64,000 bases of DNA from Capra hircus (GCF_001704415.2 NC_030817.1:34731550-34795549); one strand, 5' to 3'; counted from the stretch's first letter, positions 1-11,995 are shown. Numbers and translations are program-made. The notes: generated by a model not told the origin, from the letters alone.

Positions 1-409
1 TGTAGAGTTAAGGGTATTGGCATCAGTTGGACCTGGATACAAGTCCTAACTCGAGTTTCCATACAATTCCTGGCACATGGCAAAGAGTTAGTTGTTATTC
101 TCCGCATGACTATTATTAGCCATCCCTTCTTTTAGAAATTCTTTCATCCCTTAGCTTCCCGGCCACTGAGCTCTCGATTCTCCTTCCATCGCTGATGGTT
201 TTCTCTAACCCCCTCTCCGGCCTCTCTTTCTTAACCATCAGCAGGCTCCTAGCTGCTGCCTTTCACTTTTCCCTTCTCCTATTGTGTTCTTTCCCTCAGA
301 AGTCTGACTCTCCCACCGCCCTCCCTCTGCCCTGGGTGATGGGTGCATCTCTAACCCCCCGGCACTGTTCTGATTAGCTGGAGGCCTCCTCACTCTCCTT
401 CCTCTAGTG
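1..409. other. Unassigned non-coding sequence
   Basis: Pyrimidine-rich on the plus strand in its second half. The only open frame (195-377, 60 codons) has no recognisable domain and no coding signature. The right part may be the more diverged 5' portion of the L2 that follows. Nothing else is seen. Confidence 0.5.
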
Positions 410-650
410 AAGGCCCATCCTTAATGCCACTTTCTCCATGAAGCCTTCCAGTCTCATCCATCCTTGGTCAGAAGTGAACTCTTCCTTGGATGCCTCTCTT
501 TTAAAAAGATTCCCATTTCTGCATTTATTATTATATGCGTTATTACTTTGAACTCTGGTTGGGTGTGTGTATTTCTAACTCCCTCATTAGACTGTAAGCT
601 CCATAGGTCAGGAACTATATTTTAATCACCCTTTTACCTGCTAATGTGAT
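410..650 (+). mobile_element. L2 LINE, 3' end fragment
   Basis: An old CR1-clade L2 remnant. The L2 3' signature is readable around 588-630: a block like TAGACTGTAAGCTCC, then a GGTCAGGAACTATATTTTAAT stretch matching the usual 'gagggcagggactgtgtctta' region. Upstream lies the 'CCATGAAGCCTTCC' block typical of L2. It is diverged and inert, with no reading frame. The 5' limit is approximate. Confidence 0.65.
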
Positions 651-2257
651 ATATCTCTCTGGGTAGGCTGGACCCATTTGAACTGACAGGAAGGGTAAGT
701 AGGGTCTGCTGAGTATTTAGAGACTCAAGCACCTCCCAAAGTCAGCCCTAAGTTATGGGATGGCTCAGGAAAGGCAGGAGGCATGAGTGTTAAAGAGAAA
801 GCAAAGGAGGAGAGCACAGAAACGAACTACATGGTGTGAGGGCGGGGTGATGGGGATTACAGCACCTGGGTTGAGGAGGAGGGCAGGAGTGGCCAGGAGT
901 GCTTAGGGAACCAGTGAACCAGAGAGTCAGCAGGAAGAGGGGAGGGCAGGTGACAGAAGAGAGGGCAGCCTCAGGCCTGTCCCGTGGCTTTGAGCCTTTC
1001 TTTCTCTCGTGTAGATTCCAGGCCCAAGGAGAATAAAACAAATCTCACAGCAGTACTTGGAAGCTTATTATTTATCAAGATTTGGATGATTGTCAAACAT
1101 GAAGTATAAGAAAGAAAAGGATTTTGTTGTTTCATATGTACTCTTTAAATATTAAAGTGAACAAATGTCTTTAAATGCAAAGAGAAAACATACAAGATTC
1201 TCCTTTAGTTTTCCTGATGAAACGTAAATAAGATACACTGACCACATTGATGATCAACATGTATTGAATAAATTTTTAAATGGTCAGATGAGAAATAGTG
1301 AAAAATTATATATAATTATATATTTGCACCTCTTTGCTTTACTTATCTTTGTACCAAAAGGTTGGGGGATGGGGAGCAATACATTACACTGCATTCATTT
1401 TTAATATCAGTTTCCCTCGCTTCCCCCCATTCCTCTTTGCACGAATAGTGTATGTTATAGGTAATTAAGCTGAAATCCCACAGGCTGCTTTCCTAATGTG
1501 ATCATTTAAACACAGGCCAGATGCTAACATAAACACTATTTGAACAAGAACTTCTCCACTCTTGAGAGTCCTCCTAGAATGTTCCATGGACAGTTTTAGA
1601 ATTTTTATTTTTGAAAACTGGCATACAAGACATTTTCCACAACAGAAAAGAAACCAACAACACCCTATTTGCAGCAGAAGAAAACACCATTGAGATGAGG
1701 TCTTAAAACACATTTGGATGATGGCAGATCACAAGACACTTGGCTCTGGAATCAAGATATCAGGTTTCCATCAAAAATATATAGATGGGATATGAATAAA
1801 CCCTCCTGAAAACTCACGCTTCTCTACTGGCTGGGGATTCAGAGTCGGGATCAGTAACACTCACAGATGACTCCAGAGAAACAAGGATCCCACCTGCAGA
1901 CAGATGAGAAAGAGGAATTTTCCTTGGGTGCTTTGCTTGAGACACGTTAGAAACAAAATAGTCTATCACATCTTTCTAACAACATCGGCTGGTACTCTCT
2001 TGCCAACAACTCAATTGGTTCAGAATGTTAAACTTAGAGAATTGCATCATCTACCTCAGAAGGCTACAGGCTCACTCCTGCCTAACCAGTGGGAAAATGA
2101 AGACATGAAATTCAGTGGTATCCTAGAGTTAGCAGCCCATCCAATTTTACTTTGTCTTTGCACCCCTTGCAGAAGACAGCACAATCGGGTAGCTATAAAT
2201 GACATGTTTTCAATCTGTCCTCAATCAGATATACGCCATTGTGCCATCTAGATCTAC
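651..2257. other. Unassigned non-coding stretch
   Basis: No confident repeat and no gene. About 1050-1460 is AT-rich. The open frames at 790-1041 (minus), 1465-1713 (minus) and 1904-2251 (plus, 115 codons) have no domain, no plausible start context and no splice partner, so I read them as chance. Confidence 0.5.
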
Positions 2258-2620
2258 TCTCCACTCTGCTCTGTTCCACTCCATGCAACAAGGGCTGCCC
2301 AGTACAGACCATACCAACTGGGCCGGATTAATGGAGCACACTGGCAGGAGATTGAGGGGGTGAGAAGAGGGAGGCCCGGGCATTTATTTCCCGGTCCCAC
2401 CCGCTGCCAGATTGCAAGGGTTTGGCTGCTGCACCACCAAAGGCCACAGCTCCTTTCAAATGCCCTCTCCATACAGCCACTCTGTCTGGATTCTTCAAAC
2501 CAATTGTACTTCAGACCTAGGAGTGGCAAAGCAGAGCAAGCATCCCCGTATTAAACACCCCCAAAGTCACTGGTTTGAGTGCTCCATCCGAGCTGACCAT
2601 GTGTGGGTCAACAGCGACAG
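2258..2620 (+). mobile_element. Ancient repeat resembling an L1M-type 3' UTR
   Basis: The order of blocks matches a common mammalian interspersed 3' UTR: a 'GGGCATTTATTTCCC' segment, 'ACCACCAAAGGCCACAGCTC', 'CCCTCTCCATACAGCC', 'CAGACCTAGGAGTGGCAAAG', then 'GTATTAAACA' and 'TTGAGTGCTCCATC'. I link this to old L1M elements from memory, not by search. It is strongly diverged. Frames over it (2254-2529 minus, 2360-2554 plus) are shadows. Confidence 0.5.
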
Positions 2621-3758
2621 ATTACTGATGGCTTCCCCCAGTGATGTTGTACTGAAGACTAGCACACAGATTATAATAACGCGTGCTGTCGTTCTATGTT
2701 GCTGTTGACCTTGGGCACGAAAGCAAGGGAAAAACCAGCAAAAAATTCCTCCTCTTCCTGCCACAGATGTTTATCCTAGTAGGTAAAGGGCCAAGGGTAA
2801 CTTCATTCTAGCATCAGGTCTTTGATTTTAAAATTTAGTTGAGGCTTATTGGTGATTTTCATGTTGCATATATTCAAATGTCAATGCCAATATCAAGAAA
2901 GGGAATTGTTTTCAAGTACAATAATATTTTAAACTTTAAAACCATGTTGTCCTATAGAACTTAGAACCAGTGGATGATAGTTTTAAGATTGATTCAATTT
3001 TTGTTCCATAGTCTGTCCCTGTTTTTGCGTTTTTTTCTCAAGTCTTCCCATGTATATAACAACAAGATCTTTATTTCTTCAGTAATCAGTAATCTGATTT
3101 CTTTAGTAATCTCTTAATTTCCCACTTGAAGCCATTTAATCCTCTTTAAGAGGCCAAGTGCGTCCTAGAAACTAGAGCAAATAATACAGTATACTGATCA
3201 AATTCTTTTCCTTTAAGTCAAATTCAACTTTTTTGTGCCTAAATTTGTCTTTTGGCAAAATGAGTGATAATGAGTTACTGCCTCTGCACTTTAATAGCCT
3301 GAGTCAAAAAAGCTGATGATACCTCCATGCTCCTGTTGATCCCAGGTTTACTACGGAAAGATTTCATTCTTATACCATGCAGCACGGTGCCTTCTAACAC
3401 ACAGATGCAGTGGAAGATTGTCTCAAAAGTAATTCTTTAATATTAAAATATATTTGACTACAAATGAAATGAAAGGAAATGCATTTATCTGTATATGAGA
3501 TGTAAATACAGATTTCTTTCTTAATGAAAATGTGTTCTTGAGCTATCAGCATCTTTCAGCCGATTGTTAGATGAGCTTATGGTCTTAACTGTCAAGACTC
3601 TGCCTAGATGGCTTAATATTATTATTTTTAACATTGAAATAAAACTTTTTGCTGTCTGAAAGGCAGAACAGATATTTGGATCACTGGAAAAAAAGACCAG
3701 GACTACAGAGCTTGGTAGGTGTGATCATGTGTCTTTCCTATTTGCTATACCTCTAGAA
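2621..3758. other. Unassigned non-coding stretch
   Basis: AT-rich, with no repeat I can name and no coding frame of interest. It keeps some low-complexity A/T runs only. Confidence 0.5.
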
Positions 3759-4530
3759 TGCATCATTCATTCAAAACCATTTATGAATAAACAGTTAATA
3801 ATACAGTATAAAGCATTATTATTAAGGTTTTGACCATAAGCTGTGAGAACACAGATAATGTAGCAGTTAGTTCTAGACCTTGGGGTAGAGTAAGGAGGGG
3901 AAACTCATGTTTATGTTGGGCATTGAAGGATGAGTAAGTGTTCACCAGTCAGACAATTAGGTAAAGAAGGCATTCTAGGCAGAAAAAACAGCATATGAAG
4001 GCCCCAAAGTGTGAGAATTGATGTGACCTGGGGATGGAGATAGAGCTAATTGACTTTATCCTATGGGCAATGGGGAGCCTTTAAATGAATTTGACTGAGA
4101 GAAAGGACATAATCACATTCTATTTTTTAAAGATTATGTTGTTTGAAATTTGGATGAATGGGAGAAGGCTTGGAAACCATATATACAGTCAAAGGTAAAA
4201 ATTTGGTAAGGTTGTGGGTTTGATTTAGGGCAATGACACTAGAAGGGAGAAAAGTGTATTGATCTGATATTTTAGAGATACAAATCAAAAGAACTTTGGC
4301 TTGCTGACTTCCCGGGGAGCTCAAATGGTAAAGAATCTGCCTGCAAAGAGGCAGACCTGGGTTCGATCCCTGGTTTGGGAAGATGGGGGTCACAAAGAGT
4401 CGGACACAACTGAGCAACTAACACCTTTTGCGGACCAGCTCTGTGGGGTGAGGGTGGGTGGGAGTGAGGGAGAGTGAAAAGAGTGAGATGATTTTGAAGT
4501 TTCTAACTAGTGAACTAGAGAGAGAATGAC
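3759..4530 (-). mobile_element. L2 LINE, antisense, split by a Bov-tA
   Basis: An antisense L2 3' region. It opens with the reverse of the L2 tail (CATTCATTCAAAACCATTTAT), continues through the 'GGCATTGAAGGATGAGTAAG' and 'GGCATTCTAGGCAGAAAAAACAGCATATG' blocks, then 'GACTTTATCCTATGGGCAAT' and 'GACATAATCACATTC', all reverse-complement L2 landmarks. Homology resumes after the SINE at 4306-4427 in a GGTGAGGGTGGGTGGGAGTGAGGGAGAG block. One element was therefore interrupted by a younger insertion. No reading frame survives. Confidence 0.7.
4306..4427 (+). mobile_element. Bov-tA SINE with internal deletion
   Basis: The tRNA-Glu-like head is clear: 'CTTCCCGGGGAGCTCAAATG', with the B-box-like 'GGGTTCGATCCC'. 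The body is deleted after 'GGGAAGATGGGG' and resumes at 'TCACAAAGAGTCGGACACAA' and 'CTGAGCAACTAACAC'. It is about 120 bp against roughly 210 bp for intact copies in this window. It sits inside the L2. Confidence 0.9.
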
Positions 4531-5379
4531 TTTGATTATGGGCGTGCCCAGTGTGTGGTTGCTGGGCCAACCAGATGGGGATACTCCACTGACAGATGAA
4601 AGGCAAGACTGGATCTCAGAAGTCAAGTGAGGGTTGAAGATGTGGATTGTGGAGATCATTATTTCATCAGCATTGATGCCACGGGGATGGATGAGATCAC
4701 AGAGGAAGCACACAGAAGAGGAAAGGAGAGAGGAAAAGACGCAGTCTAATAGGCATGTGCTATTTTCAAGTGTGAGTGTTCATTCCAGTCTTCTGGTGCC
4801 ACCTCCTCATTTATCATTTAACCAGCCACCCTCCCCGACTCTATGCAGCACTGGTGAAGCAAACTTCGGGTATCCTATCCACACTTGCTTGCCTCCTGCC
4901 CCAAGATGAACAGAGTATGCCTCACATCACCCTGGCCACAGAGATTTGATCAGCACCATGGCAGTGATATGTTGGAGCCAGGTCCTTCCAGCCCACAAGT
5001 GGCATCACATCTGTAGCTTAAAGTCAGCCTCAGTGGAGATGTTTATACCACAGAAACTGGCAAACATTGCAAATCAAGCCCTACCCACTGTCCCTGTGAA
5101 AAGTCAGCTTACTGGCACACTGGTGGATGTGGGCAAAATGAGGAACACTGTCCTGTAGACTTGACATACAGGTCTCAGAAGAGGTGTTCGTTTTCATTCT
5201 GGATTGCACACTGTGAAGTGTGCCCATGCTGAATGTTCTTACTGTGTATCAGAGCCGCCTTAGAAGGACTTCAGTCCACGTAGGATGAGAGATGAAGAAG
5301 GGACAGAACCCTAAGCACAGAATTTGTTGCTCTTTCATTTTTTCAATTAAAAAAAATTCTTAAAATTTTAAAAGGTGAC
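4531..5379. other. Non-coding stretch containing one copy of an unnamed repeat
   Basis: Mostly unassigned. Around 4985-5075 it shares an ordered block with 19222-19300: 'TAGCTTAAAGTCAGCC', then 'GTTTATACCA', 'CTGGCAAA' and 'TGCAAATCAAG'. This suggests an old interspersed family I could not name. Frames at 4634-4909 and 4946-5158 have no domain. Confidence 0.5.
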
Positions 5380-5535
5380 ATACTTATAGGAAATCCCATT
5401 CAATATATATATATTCAGTTAACAAAATAATAAGAAAATACACACCTGAATAAACACTGTCCAGGTCAAGACATAGAATACTATCAGGTCCCTTCTTGTC
5501 CTTTCATCTTGACCTTGGTAATATTCATTTCCTGG
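5380..5535 (-). mobile_element. Probable old L1 3' end scrap
   Basis: The run around 5390-5500, with 'AACACTGTCCAGGTCAAGACATAGAATACTATCAGG', has the wording of antisense L1M 3' ends ('cacccagatcaagaaacagaacattaccag'). It is heavily diverged and short, so the family and limits are uncertain. Confidence 0.45.
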
Positions 5536-5585
5536 ATTTGAAAAACAGATTTACAAACAATGTATACATTCTTAAACATAAAGGT

Positions 5586-5630
5586 GCCTCCCTTCCTTCC
5601 TTCTCTCTCTCCCTTCCTTCCTTCCTTTCA
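5586..5630. repeat. CCTT-rich simple repeat
   Basis: A pyrimidine-only run built from CCTT and CTCT units with few interruptions. On the opposite strand it produces the lysine/arginine/glutamate-rich end of a chance 104-codon frame (5572-5886). Confidence 0.8.
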
Positions 5631-8100
5631 TTTTTTCTTTATCACTATAGGGAAGCCAGAACTTAGGGAAGCATGTTTTTCCTATGATGGGAAAAACTGG
5701 AATAGACTTATAAAGCTGATATAAAAGAAAGACTGAGGATACCAGGGACAGAATAATTTGGAGCATAGCTGTAGAGAAGATGAAGAGACGGGGAACCCAG
5801 TTTTCTGATGGAGGCCTTAGGTTTGGATGGAGGGTGAGAGATGCCTCCTTATGATATGGGAAAGAGGATTGGTTTCTACTTACCAATGCCCAGACTACTT
5901 TAATTCATACAAGGTGCAGCTTAAAAAATAGTAGACTCCCCTCAATTTCATCTTAGCCCATATGCAGTCCTCTGAACTTTTCTTTGGTATGTCTGATATC
6001 CCTGGATTTTGCAGTTAGTGACCTGGGATCTCCTCTCCTTCCCTCCTTTGTGGGTGGTGACTCTGTGTCTGGCTCTGGCTCCTGACACCTGGAACTCCCT
6101 CTCTCCCTGACACCAGGGTCTGGCAGGGGCTTTGCCCTGACAGCTTCAGTCTATGGCCCAGCACCTCATTTTTGCTTCTTTCGGAGTACACAACACCCTG
6201 GCCCAGTTGGCACTTTCACTTTCTCTGGTCCTAGTTTTGTCTCTAGGGCAACCAACCCTGTGTGGGATGGAGAGGGTACTGGCAGAAGGGGAGTAAGTTA
6301 GACAAATGTGAAGGTGGCTGTACAGGAAGCTGAGCTGCCAGGGTCCACTCCTGTGACATCCCTCACTGAGTTGGCCTCCAAAGCCCCTGAGACCACGTCC
6401 CTGTGGGGATTTCTCTGTGCTCTGCAGACTGTGTGCCCAAGAAGTTTTGAGACCTCAGATTCATTTCCCCATCACCTTCCTGCTTCTAACAAAGCTTGTG
6501 TTTAAGCCGCCTTGGCTGCATCAAAAACAAAACATTTCTACAAATTAAAAGCTTTCTGGATTCCTTGCCTTGTCTCTGAGCTTGCTTTTGAAATACTAAT
6601 TAGCAGGAGAAACGTATGCTTTGTGATTCCAAAAAAAGAAAAAGGGGAGACCTCGCTAAAGATAGCTAGCTCTGGTGGGAGTTTTTTTTTTTTTAAGCTG
6701 CAACTAAATGTCTATGTATTCCATCAGCATTTAGCAAAAGCTGTCTCCTGTCCTTAAAAATATGGAGAGCACTGAATGAGAAGTCTGTCCCAGGGCAGGT
6801 GGCAATGAAAGGCTTTGGTCTCTTGGAACTAGAGTCTGAATTATGTAAAGATTCCTCTATGCAGAAGCAGAGAGCTTAGTCAAGTGAATACAGGCAGTGC
6901 CCTGACTCTGGACTTAAAGGGGTCAGCATGGGCGTGTGCACCATTTTAACTGAGCCAATACCAGAGCTTTCCATCTCATCCTAATAGATGTCAGAGGTCA
7001 CTCTATCCCTCCGTTTGATGAATAACTGTAGCAACACCACATCTGTCTTATAACTGGCAACGATTCTCAAGTTCGTGATAATGAGGGTCTTCCTAACAAG
7101 AAAGTCAAACGCTCTGGTGCCTGAGTTGAAGGCCACTGCTTCTGTCCACCTATCTTGCATACATTTTCAGCCAAGGAGAACCCTGTTGGCTTGAGATACA
7201 TAGTAATAACATACTAACACAGTAATGCTTTCAAAAATAGCAGTTTCTAAGTAATGATTACAAAAACTCACAAACATCTTCTATTAACCCAAAGAATAAT
7301 AATATACTGAGCACAGCAGAACTGAACAAAGCAAGGTTAAATTTGCTTCCTCATTTAGAAGAATTCTAGGAAACTGGAGTTGTCCCCACCCATCCCTACT
7401 GCACACCATTTGGGAAGAAGCTCTGTAGTACCAGTAGGTAATCACATGGACAGGTTAGTGCTGTCCAGTGGCTATTTACAAATTAACATGGTAGATGGGG
7501 AATAACAACACAGTTTTGAGAAGGAATACGGGTTTCAAGAGTGAGGGACCAGGCCATTAAAGAAGACTGTCAGGCAGTGGTCCCAGAAGGCGATAAGCAT
7601 AGACCTAATAAAGTAGAAAGCCGAAAGTACAGTTTTGCTCTGTGAGAGGTCATGAGACTTTTGCTCAATGACCTCCAAGCCTGGAATTCATTTCAAATAG
7701 GAATTGGAAATTTCCACTCCCTGGCTGGCAAGAAAACACAAGTTCCTGGGACCAGCAATGCCTATACTCCTTAGCACATATTTCCTAGCAAATCAGCAGC
7801 TTTACCAAAGATGGCGTCCTGGATTCTCTCCACCAAACCTCAGATACAAAGCAGAATAAAAGACCCTCTCCACTTCTTAGTTCCTTCATCTCTGAAGAGC
7901 ATGCACAACAGAATGGCTGAAGAAGAAATGAGATAACAGGGTCTCTGTGTTTTTAGCCCCACAGTATTCTTTATTATGAGTCAGTGTTACTACTGAAGCC
8001 TTATTTAAAGACAAGAAATTACAAGTGCATTTTTTTCTTCTCACTAATTAATTCATTGGCCCTTTGGTTAGCTTTCAAAAAGACAGACATTTATTAAGCA
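5631..8100. other. Unassigned non-coding stretch
   Basis: About 2.5 kb with no repeat I can name and no plausible exon. There is a short T-run near 6681-6694. A small block near 8083-8112 (ACATTTATTAAGCATATTCTACATG) resembles an antisense L2 or MIR tail cut by the next SINE pair. Frames at 6308-6505 and 6512-6757 have no domain. Confidence 0.45.
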
Positions 8101-8117
8101 TATTCTACATGATACAC

Positions 8118-8235
8118 GTCTTCCCTGGTAGCTCAGATGGTAAATAATCTGCCTGCAATGCAGGAGACCTGGGTTCTATCCCTCGGTTGGGAAGATACCC
8201 TGGAAAAGGGAATGGGAACCTACTCCAGTATTCTT
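8118..8235 (+). mobile_element. Bov-tA SINE, first of a head-to-tail pair
   Basis: A tRNA-Glu-like head ('CTTCCCTGGTAGCTCAGATG', 'GGAGACCTGGGTTC') followed by half of the usual body, up to 'CCTACTCCAGTATTCTTG'. A second tRNA head then begins at once. The copy lacks the usual 3' half. Confidence 0.9.
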
Positions 8236-8332
8236 GGGGCTTCCCTGGTGACTCAGACAGTAAAGACTCTGCCTGCAATGTGGGAGACCTGGGTTCGATC
8301 CCAGGGTCGAGAAGATTCCTTGGAATACCATG
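8236..8332 (+). mobile_element. Bov-tA SINE, second of the pair, truncated
   Basis: It starts 'GGGGCTTCCCTGGTGACTCA', carries 'GGGTTCGATCCCAGGGTCGA' and stops after 'GAAGATTCCTTGGAATACCATG'. Together with the copy before it, this forms a tandem tRNA-head arrangement. A read-through frame (8137-8343, 68 codons) is a SINE shadow. Confidence 0.88.
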
Positions 8333-9221
8333 CTCAATGTTAAAGAATCAAAAGAGAAAACAGACAAAAACATGATATCAACCCTTGAAATATTCTTTGT
8401 ACCTGGCAGAAAATGATAGATTAAAAAAAGAGAGAGAGAGAAATAAGATCTTGCAGTTGCTATTAATGGAAGTGTTTACTGGAAGCAGTGAAGAAACCAA
8501 GGTGAAAATAGTGTATCAATTGTATGTATATGTGTGTGCATGGAGGGGTGGCCAGGAGTGGTGGGGGATGGGTGTTGCAGGTTGATTAGACATGTCAAGA
8601 TGAGTTGGCATAAACCAGGATGCCAGGGTGGAAAAGGGCATTTCAAGGAGGGGTCCATGGAAGTGCAAAACAACCAAGATGTGACAGAGAGGAGTATAAG
8701 CCTTTCCATAAAGTGGGGCCCTGGAGAGTTGGTGAAGGAATTAGCGACAGGGATGACAAAGTGGCGGGGGCCAGACTGCAGAAAGCCAGACTGCCTTCTG
8801 TGTTGCATAAGGAGGAGCCAGAAGGCTTTCTGTGTTGCACTAAGGAGCTTGGACTCTATGGTCAGGCAAAGGTTAAAGCATAGGCAAACTGCAAAGAGTT
8901 CTGGAACAGTCACATCTTCACCTGTGGGGCAGACTGGAGGGCAGGGGGTCAAGACAGACAGACTACCACAAGGGCACATCCAGTTGAGACTCCGCTAAGA
9001 GGACAGGGGCAGAGAGGAGAGGAGCCACACAGGAGGAGAGTGTGAGGGGAGGAGGAAGCGGGTCACTCCCAGGTCTGGGCTTTGGGTGAGGGCTGGTGAA
9101 TGTGGAGAGAGGGAGGCAGTGGGGACAGAGAGGAAGAGGACCAGTTCACTCCACTTGCTGAACTGGTATTGTCTGGGGGATTCCAGGGAGCGGTCCAGTG
9201 AGCAAGATACTTGCATCTAGA
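8333..9221. other. GC-richer unassigned stretch, possible antisense L2
   Basis: Two overlapping frames on opposite strands (8534-8998 plus, 154 codons; 8476-8979 minus, 167 codons) look tempting. Neither has a domain, and the DNA resembles antisense L2 in places ('CTAAGGAGCTTGGACTCTATGG' near 8840). An imperfect duplication of 'CTTTCTGTGTTGCA' lies at about 8793 and 8827. I treat the region as non-coding old repeat, low certainty. Confidence 0.4.
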
Positions 9222-9475
9222 GCAGGGGTTCTTATACAAAAGACTTTAGGGCCTGTGAACTTGAGCAGAAAAAAATTACAACTTTATTTTCACTAACCTC
9301 TAACTCAAATTTTGTATTTCCTTTATGTGCCTGGGCAACAAACCACAGTGGCATCAGCAGCACCTCTGCCTCTGTCACAGATAGAAATCACCGTTTCATG
9401 CCATTTTTCAGTTATTGCAGACATGTTAAAATATTGTTTACATTTATTTCTTCAAAATGATAGTAGTTACTCAAT
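9222..9475. mobile_element. Ancient hAT-like (Charlie-type) non-autonomous element
   Basis: It begins with 'AGCAGGGGTTCTTA', a typical hAT terminal inverted-repeat start, and runs through 'TTATTTTCACTAACCTCTAA' and 'GGCAACAAACCACAGTGGCA', wording I know from a widespread old mammalian repeat. There is no transposase frame. The family name and 3' limit are not certain. Confidence 0.45.
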
Positions 9476-9516
9476 ATGCTGGAAAAGATGATTATTTATT
9501 ATTAACAAAAAAGCAT

Positions 9517-9735
9517 GGGTGGCACTAGTGGTAAAGAATCTGCCTGCCAATGCAGGAGATGCGGGAGATGCAGGTTTGATCCCTGGGTTGGAAAGACCCC
9601 CTAGTGAAGGGCGTGGCAACCCACCCCAGGATTCTTGCCCAGAGAATTCCATGGACAGAAGAGCCTGGTGAGCTACAGTCCATAGGCTTGCACAGAGTAG
9701 GACTCGACTTAAGCGACTTAGCATGCATACACATT
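9517..9735 (+). mobile_element. Bov-tA SINE
   Basis: A full-length-class copy, with head 'GGTGGCACTAGTGGTAAAGA', then 'CCCTGGGTTGG', 'GGATTCTTGCCCAGAGAATTCC', 'GGTGAGCTACAGTCCATAGG' and a 3' end near 'CGACTTAGCATGCATACACA'. Its antisense gives shadow frames (9467-9755). Confidence 0.93.
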
Positions 9736-9761
9736 ATATACCATTTATTTTTCATAATTTT

Positions 9762-10201
9762 TTAACATTTTTATTGGAGTATATTTGATTTACAATCTTA
9801 GTTTCAGGTGTACAGCAATGTTAATCAGTTATACGTATACATATCTCTACTCTTTTTTCAGATTCTTTTCCCATGTGGCCCATTACAGAGTATTGAGTAG
9901 AGTTCCCTGTGCTGTACAATAGGTCCCTTTTAGTTATATTATATATATATGTTAGTGTGTATATGTCAATCCCAATCTTCCAATTCATCCCTCTCCATCC
10001 CGTTATCCCTTGGTAACCATAAATTTGTTTTCTACATCTATGTCTCTTCTTCTGTTTTGTGAATAAGTTCACTTGTACCCTTTTTTAGATTCCACATATA
10101 AGCGCTATCATATGATTTTTGTTTTTTTCCATCTGACCTACTTCATTCAGGTCATCCATGTTGCTGCAAATGGCATTATTTTGTTCTTTTTTATGGCTGA
10201 G
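9762..10201 (-). mobile_element. L1 LINE 3' end, minus strand, with a perfect 16-bp TSD
   Basis: An antisense L1 3' UTR and ORF2 end: 'ATTGGAGTATATTTGATTTACAA', 'TTTCAGGTGTACAGCAA', 'GAGTTCCCTGTGCTGTACAAT', 'TAGATTCCACATATAAG' and 'CATGTTGCTGCAAATGGCA'. It is flanked by an exact direct repeat TATTTTTCATAATTTT at 9746-9761 and 10202-10217, the mark of target-primed insertion. It is 5'-truncated to about 440 bp, and no frame is intact. Confidence 0.92.
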
Positions 10202-10217
10202 TATTTTTCATAATTTT

Positions 10218-11689
10218 AATAACTGTCTTTCAACAGGACTTGTTTCATTTGTAATCTCATGTATTTTATATGAAGCATTTTAAAAACATGGAGGAAGGAG
10301 TTTATGGGCTTCGGCAGGCTGCCAAATACATCCATGGACCAAAGAAAGGTCAAGAATCTCTAGTCCAGAGTTTGAAGCCTTCGGGACTGGTCAATAATTC
10401 CTGGATTTCTGCTGAGCAATGCTACACTGAGAAGGATATGACCTATTCCAGGGGCTCCTTAAATAGAATGGGACTGAAAGGAAATAGTTCACTGCAAAAA
10501 GAAACAAGGTTTGTGCTTACCCTGGCCTTCTCCCTGACGTGGTTGGCCTTTATAGATCCAGCTCTCATTCAAAATGTGCTCTGGGCTGGTTTCATTTATT
10601 GGTCTTGAGGAAATTGTGCAGATGAGAACCACGAGTCAAGGTGATGATGTAGACACTCTTAAAATGAACATCACTCAGCAGAGTTTGCATGTCTCAAAAT
10701 CTGTTCAGCCTAGAGGAATGTCAAGCAAAGCGTAGAACTATACCTAGGAAGGTCTTCTCCTTTCCTGAATCCCAATCCTAATGTTCAATAGGCCATAAAG
10801 AAAAACGTGTGCAGTTGGGTGAATACCTGCTCAGCTAGCCACTGGCCATATTTGACCACAGGCCTTGTTCTTTCACTGGAGACACCGAGCCTCACTCTGG
10901 TCATGAGCAAGCTCCTTTCTCAGTCTCCTAAAGTTCAAAAGGACAAGAGGATGAAACAGACACTTGACCTTCATGCCATCCTCCTTCACTCTCTAGTTCT
11001 GCATCTGGTAGCTGCTCTTGGGAGGCAAAACAACGAAAACCGCCACGCGACTTCCAATCCTTAAAGAACGTAGAAGTCCACTTCAGAAGGTCAAAACTCT
11101 GCAGATTCCCTTCTAGAAATCTATCCCACCAAAATCTCACTCATGCTCACAAGACTGCTGAATGCACATGGCTCATGATTCTGAAAATTAGAAAGAAACT
11201 AAAAGTCTATCAACAGGCAACAGGTTAATTAATGAGGTTCACCCACACTTATGGAGTACTTCAAAGTGGTTGAAAAAAATACACCCATATGAACAGAAAT
11301 TCACTCTACATTTCACCACTGTGAAAAAAACCTGCCGAATAATATACATAGTAGGGCCATTTTAAAAAAAGTTTCTGTAAAATGCTCACATATGTTCGTA
11401 AATGTCCAGCTAAGACTGACCTAAAAAGATGATCATGAACTAAACAGTACTTATTTTGGAGACAGTAGAATTTGGTAGAGGGGAAGGAGGAAGATGAGCG
11501 TTTCAAAGATAAATTTTCACTCTTTCCTAAAATATCCCTTTATTGTTTGAAGTACAAAATTGCCTTTGAGATTTAAAATATAATTGAAAGATCACATCAG
11601 CTCTCATCATATGTAATGGAAATCGTCTGGTAATTGGGTTTCGAATTTTAATTTGTTAAGGAAACCATGCTGTATCAGAAAAAATTCTG
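10218..11689. other. Unassigned non-coding stretch
   Basis: No confident repeat. Open frames at 10270-10608 (112 codons), 10807-11064 and 10928-11140 (minus) have no domain and no convincing Kozak or splice context. Nothing further is visible. Confidence 0.45.
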
Positions 11690-11995
11690 TCTCAGAATTA
11701 GGCTTAACTGTGAATAACAGATACCCAAAATAACAGTGTTTCAGACAAGCAAGGGCAGTACTTTGGAGGTAGACAGTCCAGGGCTAATTTGGCAGCTGTG
11801 TTCCCATGCAGCTCCTCCCTATGGAGAGAATGGCTTCACCCTGGTGGTCTAAGACAGAGCCTGGAGCAGCAATCATCTCACCCCTGTTCTCAGAAGCTAG
11901 AGGAGAAAGGGACGAAGAAGGCAGACTTGGATCCACTCTCTGCATGTTTCTCCCTAAACCACTGGCCTCTATGTTCCATGAGAGTCACACACAGT
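11690..11995. mobile_element. Ancient interspersed repeat, family not assigned
   Basis: Blocks such as 'GGAGGTAGACAGTCCAGGGCT', 'TTGGCAGCTGTGTTCCC', 'GTGGTCTAAGACAG' and 'CAGAAGCTAGAGGAGAAAGG' follow the order of a common old mammalian repeat. I recognise the wording but cannot place the family without a search. Overlapping frames (11789-12010, 11806-11997) are not coding. Confidence 0.4.

Noticed and set aside
8476..8998. Overlapping open frames of 154 and 167 codons on opposite strands
   Set aside because: No domain in either, symmetrical openness on both strands, and the DNA resembles antisense L2 in places.
10270..10608. 112-codon open frame in repeat-poor DNA
   Set aside because: No domain, no signal peptide, no splice context and no similarity I recognise.
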